A stretch of 64,000 bases of DNA from Pantoea brenneri. Lineage in GTDB: Bacteria; Pseudomonadota; Gammaproteobacteria; Enterobacterales; Enterobacteriaceae. The DNA is taken from contig MIEI01000005.1 of NCBI GenBank assembly GCA_002095305.1, positions 1 to 64,000 of the forward strand. Reading direction: 5' to 3'. Under the pieces are notes generated by a model. It made no database searches and was not told where the DNA came from. It worked only from the letters and a program-made list of their open reading frames with translations. The position numbers and the translations under genes are program-made. This document shows positions 1 through 9,623 of the stretch, piece after piece. Within the stretch, counting starts at the first letter, position 1; every line of letters begins with the position of its first letter.

Positions 1-1452
<1,452 letters not shown>

Positions 1453-1596
1453 TCACTGCGAAGTGGTCGGATGAGTCAACTCTAGCGGCTTCCGGGTTAA
1501 AAAAAAGTGAAACAGTGTCAGGGTGTGAGTGAAATCAAAAACATCTGACCCGGCGACGGGCCGGGCCGGGCAACTTCGCCCGTGCCAGCCGTGCGA

Positions 1597-2304
1597 TTAA
1601 CGACACCGGATCCACGAGTAGCGGGAATGATAGCCGTTGCCGAAGTGGGTATTGTGGCGATAGCTCGAGCCGCTCTCCGCCACGCAGTAGGTACAGACGT
1701 TGACGTTTTCTATCTGCTGCGGCGGCACGCCGCTCTGTATCAGCATCTGCGTCGCCAGCGCCGGCAGATCAAACCAGACGCCCTGCTGCCGGGCGTTCGC
1801 CTGCGGACGCTGTGCCAGTGGGTTGATCGGCTGGTTGTGCTGCCAGCGCAGCCAGCCAGCAAGGGACGGGCGCTGCTGCATCTCAGCCAGCTGCGGTTCG
1901 GCCAGTTCGTAACAGCAGGGGCCCATTGCCGGACCGATGGCCACCGTCAGGTTTCGTGGATCGCTACCCTGTTGCTGTAGCTTTTCTACCGCACGGGTCA
2001 GGACGCCCGCCAGCGTGCCCTTCAGCCCGGCATGCACCGCCGCCACGGTTTTACACTGCGAATCGGCGAACAGCACCGGTAAGCAATCAGCGGTGTAGAC
2101 CGCAACCGGGCGGCTGCCGGTGCTGATGATGCCATCTGACTCGCAGCTTTTTGGCGGCGTATTTTCAATATCGGTCACCACGGTGGCGCTATGACGCTGA
2201 TGGCCATAAGCTGCATCGGCAGGCGGGGGATCGCCAGCCGCCTGAAAGGCGTAATCCAGCCAGTCGAGCGAGTCGAGCAAGGTTGAGCGCGGGGTCACGG
2301 CCAT
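1597..2304 (-). CDS. YfiH/PgeF-like multicopper polyphenol oxidase (laccase-domain) family protein
   Basis: Family members are cytoplasmic metal-binding enzymes reported as purine nucleoside phosphorylase/laccase-type proteins and, for E. coli YfiH (PgeF), as peptidoglycan editing factors. The 235-residue protein carries the family core: YTADCLPVLFAD, VAAVHAGLKGT and GPCCYE, which supply the metal-binding His/Cys residues. The ATG is preceded by AGGAGA. E. coli yfiH lies beside rluD and clpB, not beside fadH, so this is probably a paralogue rather than the pgeF orthologue. The C-terminus (SSYRHNTHFGNGYHSRYSW) differs from the usual YRRD..TGR..IW ending. Family is clear; substrate and orthology are not. 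Confidence 0.8.
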   Translation of the reverse strand: MAVTPRSTLLDSLDWLDYAFQAAGDPPPADAAYGHQRHSATVVTDIENTPPKSCESDGIISTGSRPVAVYTADCLPVLFADSQCKTVAAVHAGLKGTLAGVLTRAVEKLQQQGSDPRNLTVAIGPAMGPCCYELAEPQLAEMQQRPSLAGWLRWQHNQPINPLAQRPQANARQQGVWFDLPALATQMLIQSGVPPQQIENVNVCTYCVAESGSSYRHNTHFGNGYHSRYSWIRCR

Positions 2305-2409
2305 AAGAATCTCCTGTCATAACGGCGTGCGTTGAGCTCCCCACAGCTTACGTTAACTGCTACATTTTTGAAGCTTTCCCACCCCGACCTTTCTCACCTT
2401 AAGGATGAC

Positions 2410-3222
2410 ATGATGAAAACCTCAGCAAAACTCGCCGCGTCCGGACTGGTTGCGCTGCTGTTAACCGGCTGCGCAACGTCGTCGCACCCGACGGCACAAC
2501 AGCAGCTCGGCCAGCAATCGGTGCTGGCGGTGAACTGGTTCCAGCAGTCAGGCGAATATCAGGCCCTGACCTGGCAAGCCTTTAACAGCGCGCGCCTCGC
2601 GTTTGACCAGGCACCGTCACTGACCGGCAAACCTAAAGCGGTGATTGTCGATCTGGATGAAACCATGCTGGATAACAGCGCATACAGCGCCTGGCAGGCG
2701 AAGAACGGCCAGCCGTTCAGCAGTAAAAGCTGGTCGGCCTGGACTCAGGCACGACAGGCTAAAGCGGTGCCGGGCGCGCTGGAGTTTGCGCGTTATGTCA
2801 CTCAGCACGGTGGCACGCTGTTCTATGTGTCGAATCGCGATCAGCAGGACTACGCCGCAACGGTTGCCAATATGCAGCAGCTGGGCTTTCCCAACGTCAG
2901 CGACAAAACGGTCCGCCTGAACACCGACAGCTCGAACAAACAGGCGCGTTTCGATGCCATCAAAAATGAAGGCTACAACGTGGTGCTGTACGTCGGCGAT
3001 AACCTTAACGACTTTGGCGGTGCGACCTGGCATCAGGGCAATCAGCAGCGTCGTGATTTTGTGAACCTGAACCATCAGCAGTTCGGCACGCAGTTTATCG
3101 TGCTGCCTAATCCTCTGTATGGCGACTGGGAGAGCGGAATGGCGGAAAATTACAATAAACTGACGCCGGAACAGCAACTGTCGGTGCGGGAATCACGGCT
3201 GCAAAGCTGGAACGGTAAATAA
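2410..3222 (+). CDS. 5'-nucleotidase, lipoprotein e(P4) family (class C acid phosphatase)
   Basis: An outer-membrane-anchored HAD-superfamily phosphatase, 270 residues. A lipoprotein signal ends in LLLTG followed by Cys21. The HAD nucleophile motif is DLDETMLD with Asp81 and Asp83; later YVSNRD and VGDNLNDF provide the other catalytic and Mg-binding elements. Haemophilus Hel/e(P4) releases nucleosides from nucleotides and handles NAD-derived nucleotides. The start was chosen at the ATG-ATG pair behind AAGGAT (2410, or 2413); an upstream in-frame TTG would destroy the signal peptide. It diverges from the YfiH-like gene, and a hairpin follows its stop. Family assignment is solid; the physiological substrate is inferred. 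Confidence 0.9.
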   Translation: MMKTSAKLAASGLVALLLTGCATSSHPTAQQQLGQQSVLAVNWFQQSGEYQALTWQAFNSARLAFDQAPSLTGKPKAVIVDLDETMLDNSAYSAWQAKNGQPFSSKSWSAWTQARQAKAVPGALEFARYVTQHGGTLFYVSNRDQQDYAATVANMQQLGFPNVSDKTVRLNTDSSNKQARFDAIKNEGYNVVLYVGDNLNDFGGATWHQGNQQRRDFVNLNHQQFGTQFIVLPNPLYGDWESGMAENYNKLTPEQQLSVRESRLQSWNGK

Positions 3223-3235
3223 TTCGTCAAGAAAA

Positions 3236-3258
3236 AGAGCCTGACCTGTTCAGGCTCT
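3236..3258 (+). terminator. Hairpin after the e(P4) phosphatase gene
   Basis: AGAGCCTGA pairs with TCAGGCTCT across a 5-nt loop, 13 bases after the stop codon. The T-tract is weak, so termination efficiency is uncertain. Confidence 0.55.
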
Positions 3259-3803
3259 GTTAACAAACGGTCCTGATTTACTTTCATGTGTCACTATTTT
3301 GCTGCAAATTAAATAAATCATCTCTTGCTCCATTCTTATATTAAACCCGGCACGTTTCACTGCCTGTCAGGCTTAAAGGCGGTGAATTATGCTAATGGTT
3401 AATTTTCATAATTAAGAGTATTCCTGGTAAATAGCCAGCCGTCTGGTATGGCAGTATTTACCCCCGCTAAAAGTAATTGTATTTATTTGTCATGGGTAAC
3501 TTTAGTTATTTAACGTTTTAATTTTAGTTAATTGATTTTAATAGATTAAATATCTTAATCGCTATTTTATTCAGTCCCGTCGCGCTTAATTAAATTTACT
3601 GGTCATTGACCGTAACTGACATATTGTTGACAAAAAGTCACGCCTGATGGCACGCCAGAATATGGGTCGTGCATTAGTAATGATTAGCGTCTATAACCTT
3701 TTTCTGTGACTGGCTTCTTATTTCACTGACGGCTCGCGCTTTATTTGTGAGTCGATACACTTCGTGGTTGGCCGGGATGCGACCTCCCGGTAGTAGAGAG
3801 AAG
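3259..3803. other. A+T-rich intergenic region upstream of the carbonic anhydrase gene
   Basis: No convincing coding sequence on either strand. The stretch is much richer in A+T than the flanking genes, with many TTAAT/ATTTA tracts between about 3300 and 3600. A perfect TTGACA hexamer lies at 3627-3632, but no good -10 box sits 16-18 bases after it, so no promoter is called. The length and composition would suit a complex promoter region, perhaps bound by H-NS; that is inference. Confidence 0.5.
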
Positions 3804-4439
3804 ATGATTGTGACGACACTTAAACCCTTATTAGCGAAAAATCGCAGTTGGGCATTACAGCGCCGCCAGCGTAACCCGAATTATTTTGAAAAATTCCTGC
3901 ATCAACAAAAGCCTCACTCATTATGGATTGGCTGCTCGGACAGTCGCGTACCGGCAGAGGTGTTAACCGGCTCCCATCCTGGCGAACTTTTTGTGCATCG
4001 CAATATCGCCAATATGGTGGTTGAGGATGACGACAATTTGCTCAGCGTATTGCAATACGCGCTCTTCTTTCTCGGTGTGAAACGGATTGTATTAAGCGGC
4101 CACTATGGCTGCGGTGGCGTAGAGGCCGCGCTGAATCTGCCCGGCAGCGTACTGGAACATCAGGACTCGGCGCTGGCGCGCCGTATCAGCACACTGCGGC
4201 AGGCGATTGAGGCTGGCCTGGCGGAAACTCCCGCAGCCGAAGAGAGCCAGAGCGATCTGCTTGACCGCCTGGTTGAGGCCAACGTCAAGGCACAATTCGC
4301 CCGACTGGTGAAAACCGAACCGGTCCGGCAAATCTGGCAATCGGGCCAGCCACTGGAGGTGTTTGGTTGTGTTTATGACCTGCGCACCGGCCATCTCAAA
4401 GAGTTGATTCAGCAATCTGCAGAGGAACCTTCACCATGA
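3804..4439 (+). CDS. Beta-class carbonic anhydrase
   Basis: Interconverts CO2 and bicarbonate; cytoplasmic zinc enzyme of 211 residues. The zinc ligands of beta carbonic anhydrases are all visible: Cys44 and Asp46 in CSDSR, His102 and Cys105 in GHYGCGG. The start is the ATG at 3804, just after GAGAGAAG; an in-frame upstream ATG at 3747 would add 19 residues unlike the family. Its last codons overlap the SulP gene by 4 bp (ATGA), so the two are surely co-translated. Could be called can- or cynT-like; no cyanase (cynS) is present, so cynT is not appropriate. Confidence 0.93.
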   Translation: MIVTTLKPLLAKNRSWALQRRQRNPNYFEKFLHQQKPHSLWIGCSDSRVPAEVLTGSHPGELFVHRNIANMVVEDDDNLLSVLQYALFFLGVKRIVLSGHYGCGGVEAALNLPGSVLEHQDSALARRISTLRQAIEAGLAETPAAEESQSDLLDRLVEANVKAQFARLVKTEPVRQIWQSGQPLEVFGCVYDLRTGHLKELIQQSAEEPSP

Positions 4440-5911
4440 ATCTCGATACCCTACGCCGTGATATCCCAGCGGGTCTGGTGGTTTTCCTGGTCGCTTTGCC
4501 GCTCTGTCTTGGCATTGCGCAAGCCAGCGGATTACCGCCGTTTGCCGGCCTGCTGACCGGGGTGATTGGCGGCCTGGTCGTCACTTCCCTGAGTCCGTCA
4601 CGGTTTGCCGTCAGCGGCCCGGCGGCCGGTCTGGTCACAATTGTGGTGGCCTCGATGGCCTCGCTCGGCAGCTTTTCCGCCTTTCTCACCGCGCTGATTA
4701 TCGCCGGTGCCTTGCAATGCCTGTTTGGCCTGATGCGCGCCGGACGGTTTATCTCGCTGGTGCCGGGTAGCGTGATTAAAGGCATGCTGGCAGCGATTGG
4801 CCTGTTACTGATCATGCAGCAGATTCCGGTCGCGCTGGGCGCGGCAGGAGATGCCGAACTGATTTCGCTGGTCACAGGCGAGATGACTTTCTCGCTGCCG
4901 GCGATGCTGGTGGCGGGCATCGGATTGGCTATCCTGTGTTTGTGGACCACCGCGCCGGTGAAACGCATCAAGGCGCTGGCGTGGATCCCGGGGCCGCTGA
5001 TTGCCGTGCTGATTGGCTGTCTGGCGACGGTAGTGGGCGGGCGCCTCTATCCTGAGATGGCGGGTGGGCTGGCGCGCATCTCACTGCCGGCGTTTGACAG
5101 CGTCTCTGCGCTGGTGGCGGAACTGGAGACGCCAGACTGGATGGCGTGGCAAAACCCGCAGGTATGGGTGGTGGCGCTGACCTTAGCGCTGGTGGCCAGC
5201 CTGGAGACCTTGCTGAGTCAGGAAGCGCTGAAAAAGCTTCGTCCACAGACGCCGGCACCTTCGCCAAATAGAGAGATGTTTGCCCAGGGGATCGGTAACC
5301 TGGCCGCCGGCTTTCTGGGCGCAATGCCGATTACCGCGGTGATCGTCCGCAGTTCAGTGAACGTCAGCGCGGGCGCACAAACCAAACTGTCGATTTTCAT
5401 TCACGGCGTACTGCTGCTGATTTGCGGGATGTGGTTTAGCGAGATGCTGAACGCCATTCCACTGGCCAGCCTGGCGGCAGTGCTGCTCTATACCGGCTAC
5501 AAGCTGGCAACGCCGCGTCTGTTTGTGGAACAGTTCCGCATGGGCGCTCAGCAGTACGTGCCGTTCCTCGCCACCATCGTGGGTATTATTACCCTGGGAA
5601 TGCTGGTCGGTATTGGTATCGGTATCGCCACGCAGATCCTCTATAGCATCTACAAAAGTCATCGCAACGCGCTGCAGCTCACCCGTTACGACGACCACTA
5701 CGTGCTGCGCTTTCAGCAGAACCTGACCTTTATGCATAACCCGAAGCTGCAGGGGCTGCTGGATGAGATCCCCGAGAACAGCGTGGTGATCGTTGATAAC
5801 GACAACGCCGAATATATCGATCCGGATGTCAAAGCGGTGCTGAAGGATTTTGGCGATAATGCAGATAAACGCGGAATTCGCCTCAGTCAGTGGCCGGTTG
5901 CGGTAAAATAG
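4436..5911 (+). CDS. SulP-family anion permease, probable bicarbonate transporter
   Basis: Inner-membrane transporter of 491 residues. The N-terminal ~410 residues are a SulP transmembrane core with the early signature ALPLCLGIAQASGLPPFAGL and repeated hydrophobic helices. The C-terminal ~65 residues are a shortened STAS-like segment rather than the usual ~100. SulP proteins carry sulfate, bicarbonate, or dicarboxylates; the 4-bp overlap with a carbonic anhydrase gene strongly suggests HCO3- uptake, as for paired SulP/CA loci elsewhere. Substrate is inference from context. A T-rich terminator follows the stop. Confidence 0.9.
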   Translation: MNLDTLRRDIPAGLVVFLVALPLCLGIAQASGLPPFAGLLTGVIGGLVVTSLSPSRFAVSGPAAGLVTIVVASMASLGSFSAFLTALIIAGALQCLFGLMRAGRFISLVPGSVIKGMLAAIGLLLIMQQIPVALGAAGDAELISLVTGEMTFSLPAMLVAGIGLAILCLWTTAPVKRIKALAWIPGPLIAVLIGCLATVVGGRLYPEMAGGLARISLPAFDSVSALVAELETPDWMAWQNPQVWVVALTLALVASLETLLSQEALKKLRPQTPAPSPNREMFAQGIGNLAAGFLGAMPITAVIVRSSVNVSAGAQTKLSIFIHGVLLLICGMWFSEMLNAIPLASLAAVLLYTGYKLATPRLFVEQFRMGAQQYVPFLATIVGIITLGMLVGIGIGIATQILYSIYKSHRNALQLTRYDDHYVLRFQQNLTFMHNPKLQGLLDEIPENSVVIVDNDNAEYIDPDVKAVLKDFGDNADKRGIRLSQWPVAVK

Positions 5912-5950
5912 CCTTAAGCGCAACGGTTAACACGTCAGAGCAGCAAAAAT

Positions 5951-5977
5951 CGGATATCTCGGATATCCGGTTTTTTT
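5951..5977 (+). terminator. Rho-independent terminator of the carbonic anhydrase-SulP operon
   Basis: CGGATATC and GATATCCG form an 8-bp stem with a 3-nt loop, followed by G and seven T residues, 40 bases past the SulP stop. Confidence 0.85.
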
Positions 5978-6188
5978 ATTTACGGGGCATAATTGGCCCC
6001 ATTCCCGCTGCCGCCTGACGTGTTTCACCTGTAAGGGGGCAATTTGCCCGCTGATTTCAAAGTTAGCCCATGAATAGTGGTTTTATCGCAGGATGACTTT
6101 GGTGGCGCCCAGGATTAAATCATTCTGACGCCACGCCCATTTCAGGTTGGCGTGGACAGCCCGTCTCTCTGCGACAAGGTCCGGATGT

Positions 6189-7610
6189 ATGCACGTTAAG
6201 CTGTTTGAAGAACACAATGTTAAAAAAAATGCACTCTCGCTGTTTTTGATTACCTTGCTGTTCTGCTTTATCGGTGGGCATCTGCGCATTCCACAGGAGC
6301 TGTCGCTGTTCTGGCCGGTCAATGCGATCGTTGCCGGAATGATTGTCCGCAACCCTTTCCTGCATCAGGCTCGCTATTATTTCACCTGCTTTAGCGCAAT
6401 GGTGTTTAACGATGCGGTTTTTTCCGGCTGGACGCTGGCAGCCTTTACTCTCAACGTTGCCAACCTGCTGTTTATTCTGGTCGCCGTATCGTTGCTGGTG
6501 AAGCATCTCCAGCATGACTCCGGCAGCGAACGCATCACCAGCGTGTTACGCATTTTCCCGGCCTGCCTGCTGGCGGCGCTGGTCTGTGCGGCCTGGGGGG
6601 CACTGGCGCAGCAGGCCAATTTTGATGCGGCGCTGGCGACCGCCTGGGGCGACTGGTTCAGTGAACAGTTCTCAACCGGGCTGATGCTGTTGCCGTTCTT
6701 ACTGACGCGCGACTGGCGAACCCTGTCGCCACGTCAGCTGTTGCAGGTCCGTAAGCTTTCACCGGTGATCGCGGTGGTCTTTTCGCTGGTGGTCGGTGCG
6801 ATGATGGGCGGCGCGGGCAGCCTGACGTTCCCGGTACCGGCGCTGGTCTGGTGCGCTATCGTATTGCCGATGACCCTCACCAGCCTGGTGATTTTACTGA
6901 CCGGCATCACCGAGATCATTCTGGTTTCTCACGGCGTGATGAACATTCAGGGCAATGATAATCTGCTGCCGATCAGCCATCTGACCTCGGCGCGGCTGGG
7001 CGTAGCGACAATTGCCATCAGCCCGCTGATTGTGGCCGCGAGCATGGATGCGATCCGTCAGCTCAATCAGCGACTCGCGCTGCGGGCCAATTACGATTTC
7101 CTGACCCAGCTGCTATCGCGATCCGGTCTGTATGAGAGTCTTCGAACCGAACCGTTCAGCCCGTCGCGTAAAGCCGGTGTGATCCTGCTGGATGTCGACT
7201 ATTTCAAAACCATTAATGACAATTTTGGTCATGATGCTGGCGACAGCGTACTGGAAGAGATCGCCCGCCGTATGCAGCGGGTGGTGGGCAAAAAAGGGCG
7301 TATCTGCCGGTTTGGCGGGGAAGAGTTTGTGGTGGTGCTGTTTGATCAGGATCCGGAAGCGCTCTATTTTCTCGCCGAGTCGATTCGTCAGACAATCGCG
7401 AAAGAGAAATTCTGGCTGCAGGGCAGTACGGTCACGGTGACGGTCAGTTCAGGGCTGGCTCATGGCAGCGCTGGCGATGCGAGTGACTGGCCACGGATGA
7501 TTAACCGGTTGATTTCGGCAGCCGATAAAAACCTCTATCTGTCGAAACGCAATGGCCGTAATCAGACCTCGCCGGTTAATCATCGCGCCATTACCAGCGA
7601 CGTGGCCTGA
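6189..7610 (+). CDS. Membrane-bound GGDEF diguanylate cyclase with MASE1-like N-terminus
   Basis: Makes the second messenger cyclic-di-GMP from two GTP. About 300 N-terminal residues form eight or so hydrophobic helices of MASE1 type; the C-terminal third is a GGDEF domain with ILLDVDYFKTINDNFGHDAGD and the active-site variant GGEEF at residues 376-380, which is catalytically competent in other cyclases. The inhibitory RxxD site upstream of GGDEF is not present (KKGR lies there), so product feedback is probably absent. No EAL domain. The start at 6189 is preceded by AAGGT; an in-frame ATG at 6147 is also possible. 473 residues. Stands alone, convergent with ddlA. Confidence 0.9.
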   Translation: MHVKLFEEHNVKKNALSLFLITLLFCFIGGHLRIPQELSLFWPVNAIVAGMIVRNPFLHQARYYFTCFSAMVFNDAVFSGWTLAAFTLNVANLLFILVAVSLLVKHLQHDSGSERITSVLRIFPACLLAALVCAAWGALAQQANFDAALATAWGDWFSEQFSTGLMLLPFLLTRDWRTLSPRQLLQVRKLSPVIAVVFSLVVGAMMGGAGSLTFPVPALVWCAIVLPMTLTSLVILLTGITEIILVSHGVMNIQGNDNLLPISHLTSARLGVATIAISPLIVAASMDAIRQLNQRLALRANYDFLTQLLSRSGLYESLRTEPFSPSRKAGVILLDVDYFKTINDNFGHDAGDSVLEEIARRMQRVVGKKGRICRFGGEEFVVVLFDQDPEALYFLAESIRQTIAKEKFWLQGSTVTVTVSSGLAHGSAGDASDWPRMINRLISAADKNLYLSKRNGRNQTSPVNHRAITSDVA

Positions 7611-7622
7611 AACCACGTCGCT
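7596..7622. terminator. Hairpin between convergent cyclase and ddlA genes
   Basis: A perfect 10-bp stem (AGCGACGTGG / CCACGTCGCT) with a 7-nt loop overlaps the cyclase stop codon. It lacks a T-tract on either strand, so it may act as a weak bidirectional terminator or simply protect mRNA 3' ends. Confidence 0.5.
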
Positions 7623-7630
7623 GAGAGCGA

Positions 7631-8728
7631 TTAGCTGACGCTGCTTTTCAGGCTGCTGGCCTGCTGGTGACGTTCCAATGCCAGCTCGATCAGACGGGTA
7701 ATCAGATCCTGATAGCTGAGTCCGGCTGCCTGCCACAGTTTGGGATACATGCTGATATTGGTGAAGCCGGGCAGGGTGTTGACTTCGTTGACGATAATCT
7801 CGCCTTCATCGGTCAGGAACACATCGACCCGTGCCATACCGAAACACTCCAGCGCACTAAACGCCCTGATGGCAACCTCACGAATCGCCTCGCTGACCGC
7901 CGCAGGAATCGCCGCTGGTACCACCGTCTGCGCGCCAGTTTCAGAGATGTATTTGGTGTCATAAGAGTAGAACGCATCATGCACCACGATCTCGCCGCAG
8001 GGGCTGGCCTGCGGGGCATCATTTCCCAGCACGGCACACTCGATCTCGCGACCTTTTATCCCGGTTTCAATCAGCACTTTACGGTCAAAGGTAAAGGCCA
8101 GTTCCAGCGCCGCCTCAAAGGCGTCCGCACTGTCGACTTTGCTGACGCCAACCGAGGAGCCCTGATTGGCAGGTTTGATAAACAGCGGCAGGCCAAGGCG
8201 GGCGATCACCGCGTCGGCATCCAGTGTGGCGCGCTGAGACTGGGTGACGCTCAGCCACGGGGCGACTTTCAGGCCGGCATCGCGTAACAGGCGCTTGGTA
8301 AAGTCTTTATCCATGCTGACCGCAGAGCCCAGCACGTCAGAACCGACAAACGGCAGCGAGGCCATGCGCAGTAAACCCTGCAGAGAACCATCCTCGCCCA
8401 GCGTGCCGTGTACAATCGGGAAAATCACATCGATCTGCGACAGCGGATGCGCATCGCGACGGGTAATCAGCGGTTGCTGCTGGTTGCCGGGCACCAGCGC
8501 GACATCTTCAGCCGCGCGATTCAGGGCAATCAGAGCCGGATTTTCAGCATTCAGTAAGAAGTCCGAAGCATCATTAAGACGCCAGTGCCCCTGCTTATCG
8601 ATACCCAGCAACACTACCTCAAACCTGGTTTTGTCGATCGCATCGAGAATATTTTTGGCCGACTGCAACGACACTTCATGCTCAGCCGATTTGCCGCCAA
8701 ACACGATCCCTACCCGCAACTTTGTCAT
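7631..8728 (-). CDS. ddlA: D-alanine-D-alanine ligase A
   Basis: ATP-grasp enzyme that joins two D-alanines for peptidoglycan precursor synthesis in the cytoplasm. 365 residues, one more than E. coli DdlA, and alignable throughout: [21 protein letters not shown] at the start, [25 protein letters not shown] and [19 protein letters not shown]. The ATG at 8728 is chosen over the TTG one codon upstream because E. coli DdlA begins at the equivalent place. The ddlA context (no fts/mur genes around) fits DdlA rather than DdlB. Confidence 0.96.
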   Translation of the reverse strand: MTKLRVGIVFGGKSAEHEVSLQSAKNILDAIDKTRFEVVLLGIDKQGHWRLNDASDFLLNAENPALIALNRAAEDVALVPGNQQQPLITRRDAHPLSQIDVIFPIVHGTLGEDGSLQGLLRMASLPFVGSDVLGSAVSMDKDFTKRLLRDAGLKVAPWLSVTQSQRATLDADAVIARLGLPLFIKPANQGSSVGVSKVDSADAFEAALELAFTFDRKVLIETGIKGREIECAVLGNDAPQASPCGEIVVHDAFYSYDTKYISETGAQTVVPAAIPAAVSEAIREVAIRAFSALECFGMARVDVFLTDEGEIIVNEVNTLPGFTNISMYPKLWQAAGLSYQDLITRLIELALERHQQASSLKSSVS

Positions 8729-9623
8729 CAATTTCTGCCTGCTGAAAAATCAAAACCACAAGATAGCACGCAGTTCTCCGATGAAAACAGGGCAGCGCGG
8801 CAGAATGTTGGCTGGGAAGGGGCAGGCACAAAAAATAACAGGATGGATGGCGGACTAGCCAACCCGAAGAGGCGCTAAGGCGGGAATTTATGCGGCGCTG
8901 CTGCTTAAGACAGTGAAACCTCAGGCTGCTGAAGCCTGTCCGGCGTCAGACACAGAATGGGCGGTTTTCCGGCATGTCGGGTTTTATCTTAGTGGCGGAA
9001 ACGGACTGACTGCCGATCCCAGCGATCGCCGTTGGTAAGAAATGCCTCATCATCCGCTTGAGATAAGGGGTTACCGTAACACTCTGCCTGGCCTTAAGAT
9101 CTCGCTGCTGACCACCAGGTAGGAAGAAGCTAACGTCTTATGAATTTTTCACTCTGATGGCCTGACTGTCATATTTAAACGGTGGTTGAGAAGCCATCTG
9201 ATATAGCCAATCGGCCAGCCGAAAACATTATTAAATAATCCCAGCGGTAGAGCGATGTTGCAATTTTCAACCGTGTGAGCGCCGTCAAATTCATATCATA
9301 AAGATTTAAATATACTAGAATGGTAGTGCGGTTTTTGTGAACAGAAACCACCACCTTGCGACAACACATCCCGGGCTTAGATACCACTTTTACCTTGTCC
9401 GCTTTACGCGATTGATGATGAGGAACAGTCACTATTCATAATTCAGACCTTAATTTCATTGGGTTATTGTTTGTGATGATGATGATTACAGTGAGCGAGT
9501 AATTAAACGGACGGATAGAGGTTATCGCAAAGGTAACAGATAAATGAAGTAACTTTCAGCGATGTTCTGTTCAAAATTTCAGTTTAAAAATATTCTCATC
9601 CTGTCACTATCTTGAGGCTCTAT
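8729..9623. other. Gene-poor region between ddlA and the GntP-family gene
   Basis: About 900 bases with no protein gene I can support. A GTG-started 85-codon frame on the minus strand (9175-9432) has no ribosome binding site and no recognisable family. A small stem (CAGGCT/AGCCTG) lies at 8922-8938. Composition shifts from G+C-rich near ddlA to A+T-rich after about 9200. Just before the permease, GTTATC and GGTAAC form a loose inverted repeat at roughly 9520-9537 that recalls, but does not match, a GntR-type operator. May hold decayed sequence or an RNA gene. Confidence 0.45.

Noticed and set aside
3627-3655. Perfect TTGACA as promoter of the carbonic anhydrase operon
   Set aside because: No acceptable -10 hexamer at 16-18 bases spacing.
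9175-9432. 85-codon GTG-started minus-strand frame in the ddlA-permease gap
   Set aside because: No ribosome binding site, no family resemblance, and low complexity of evidence.
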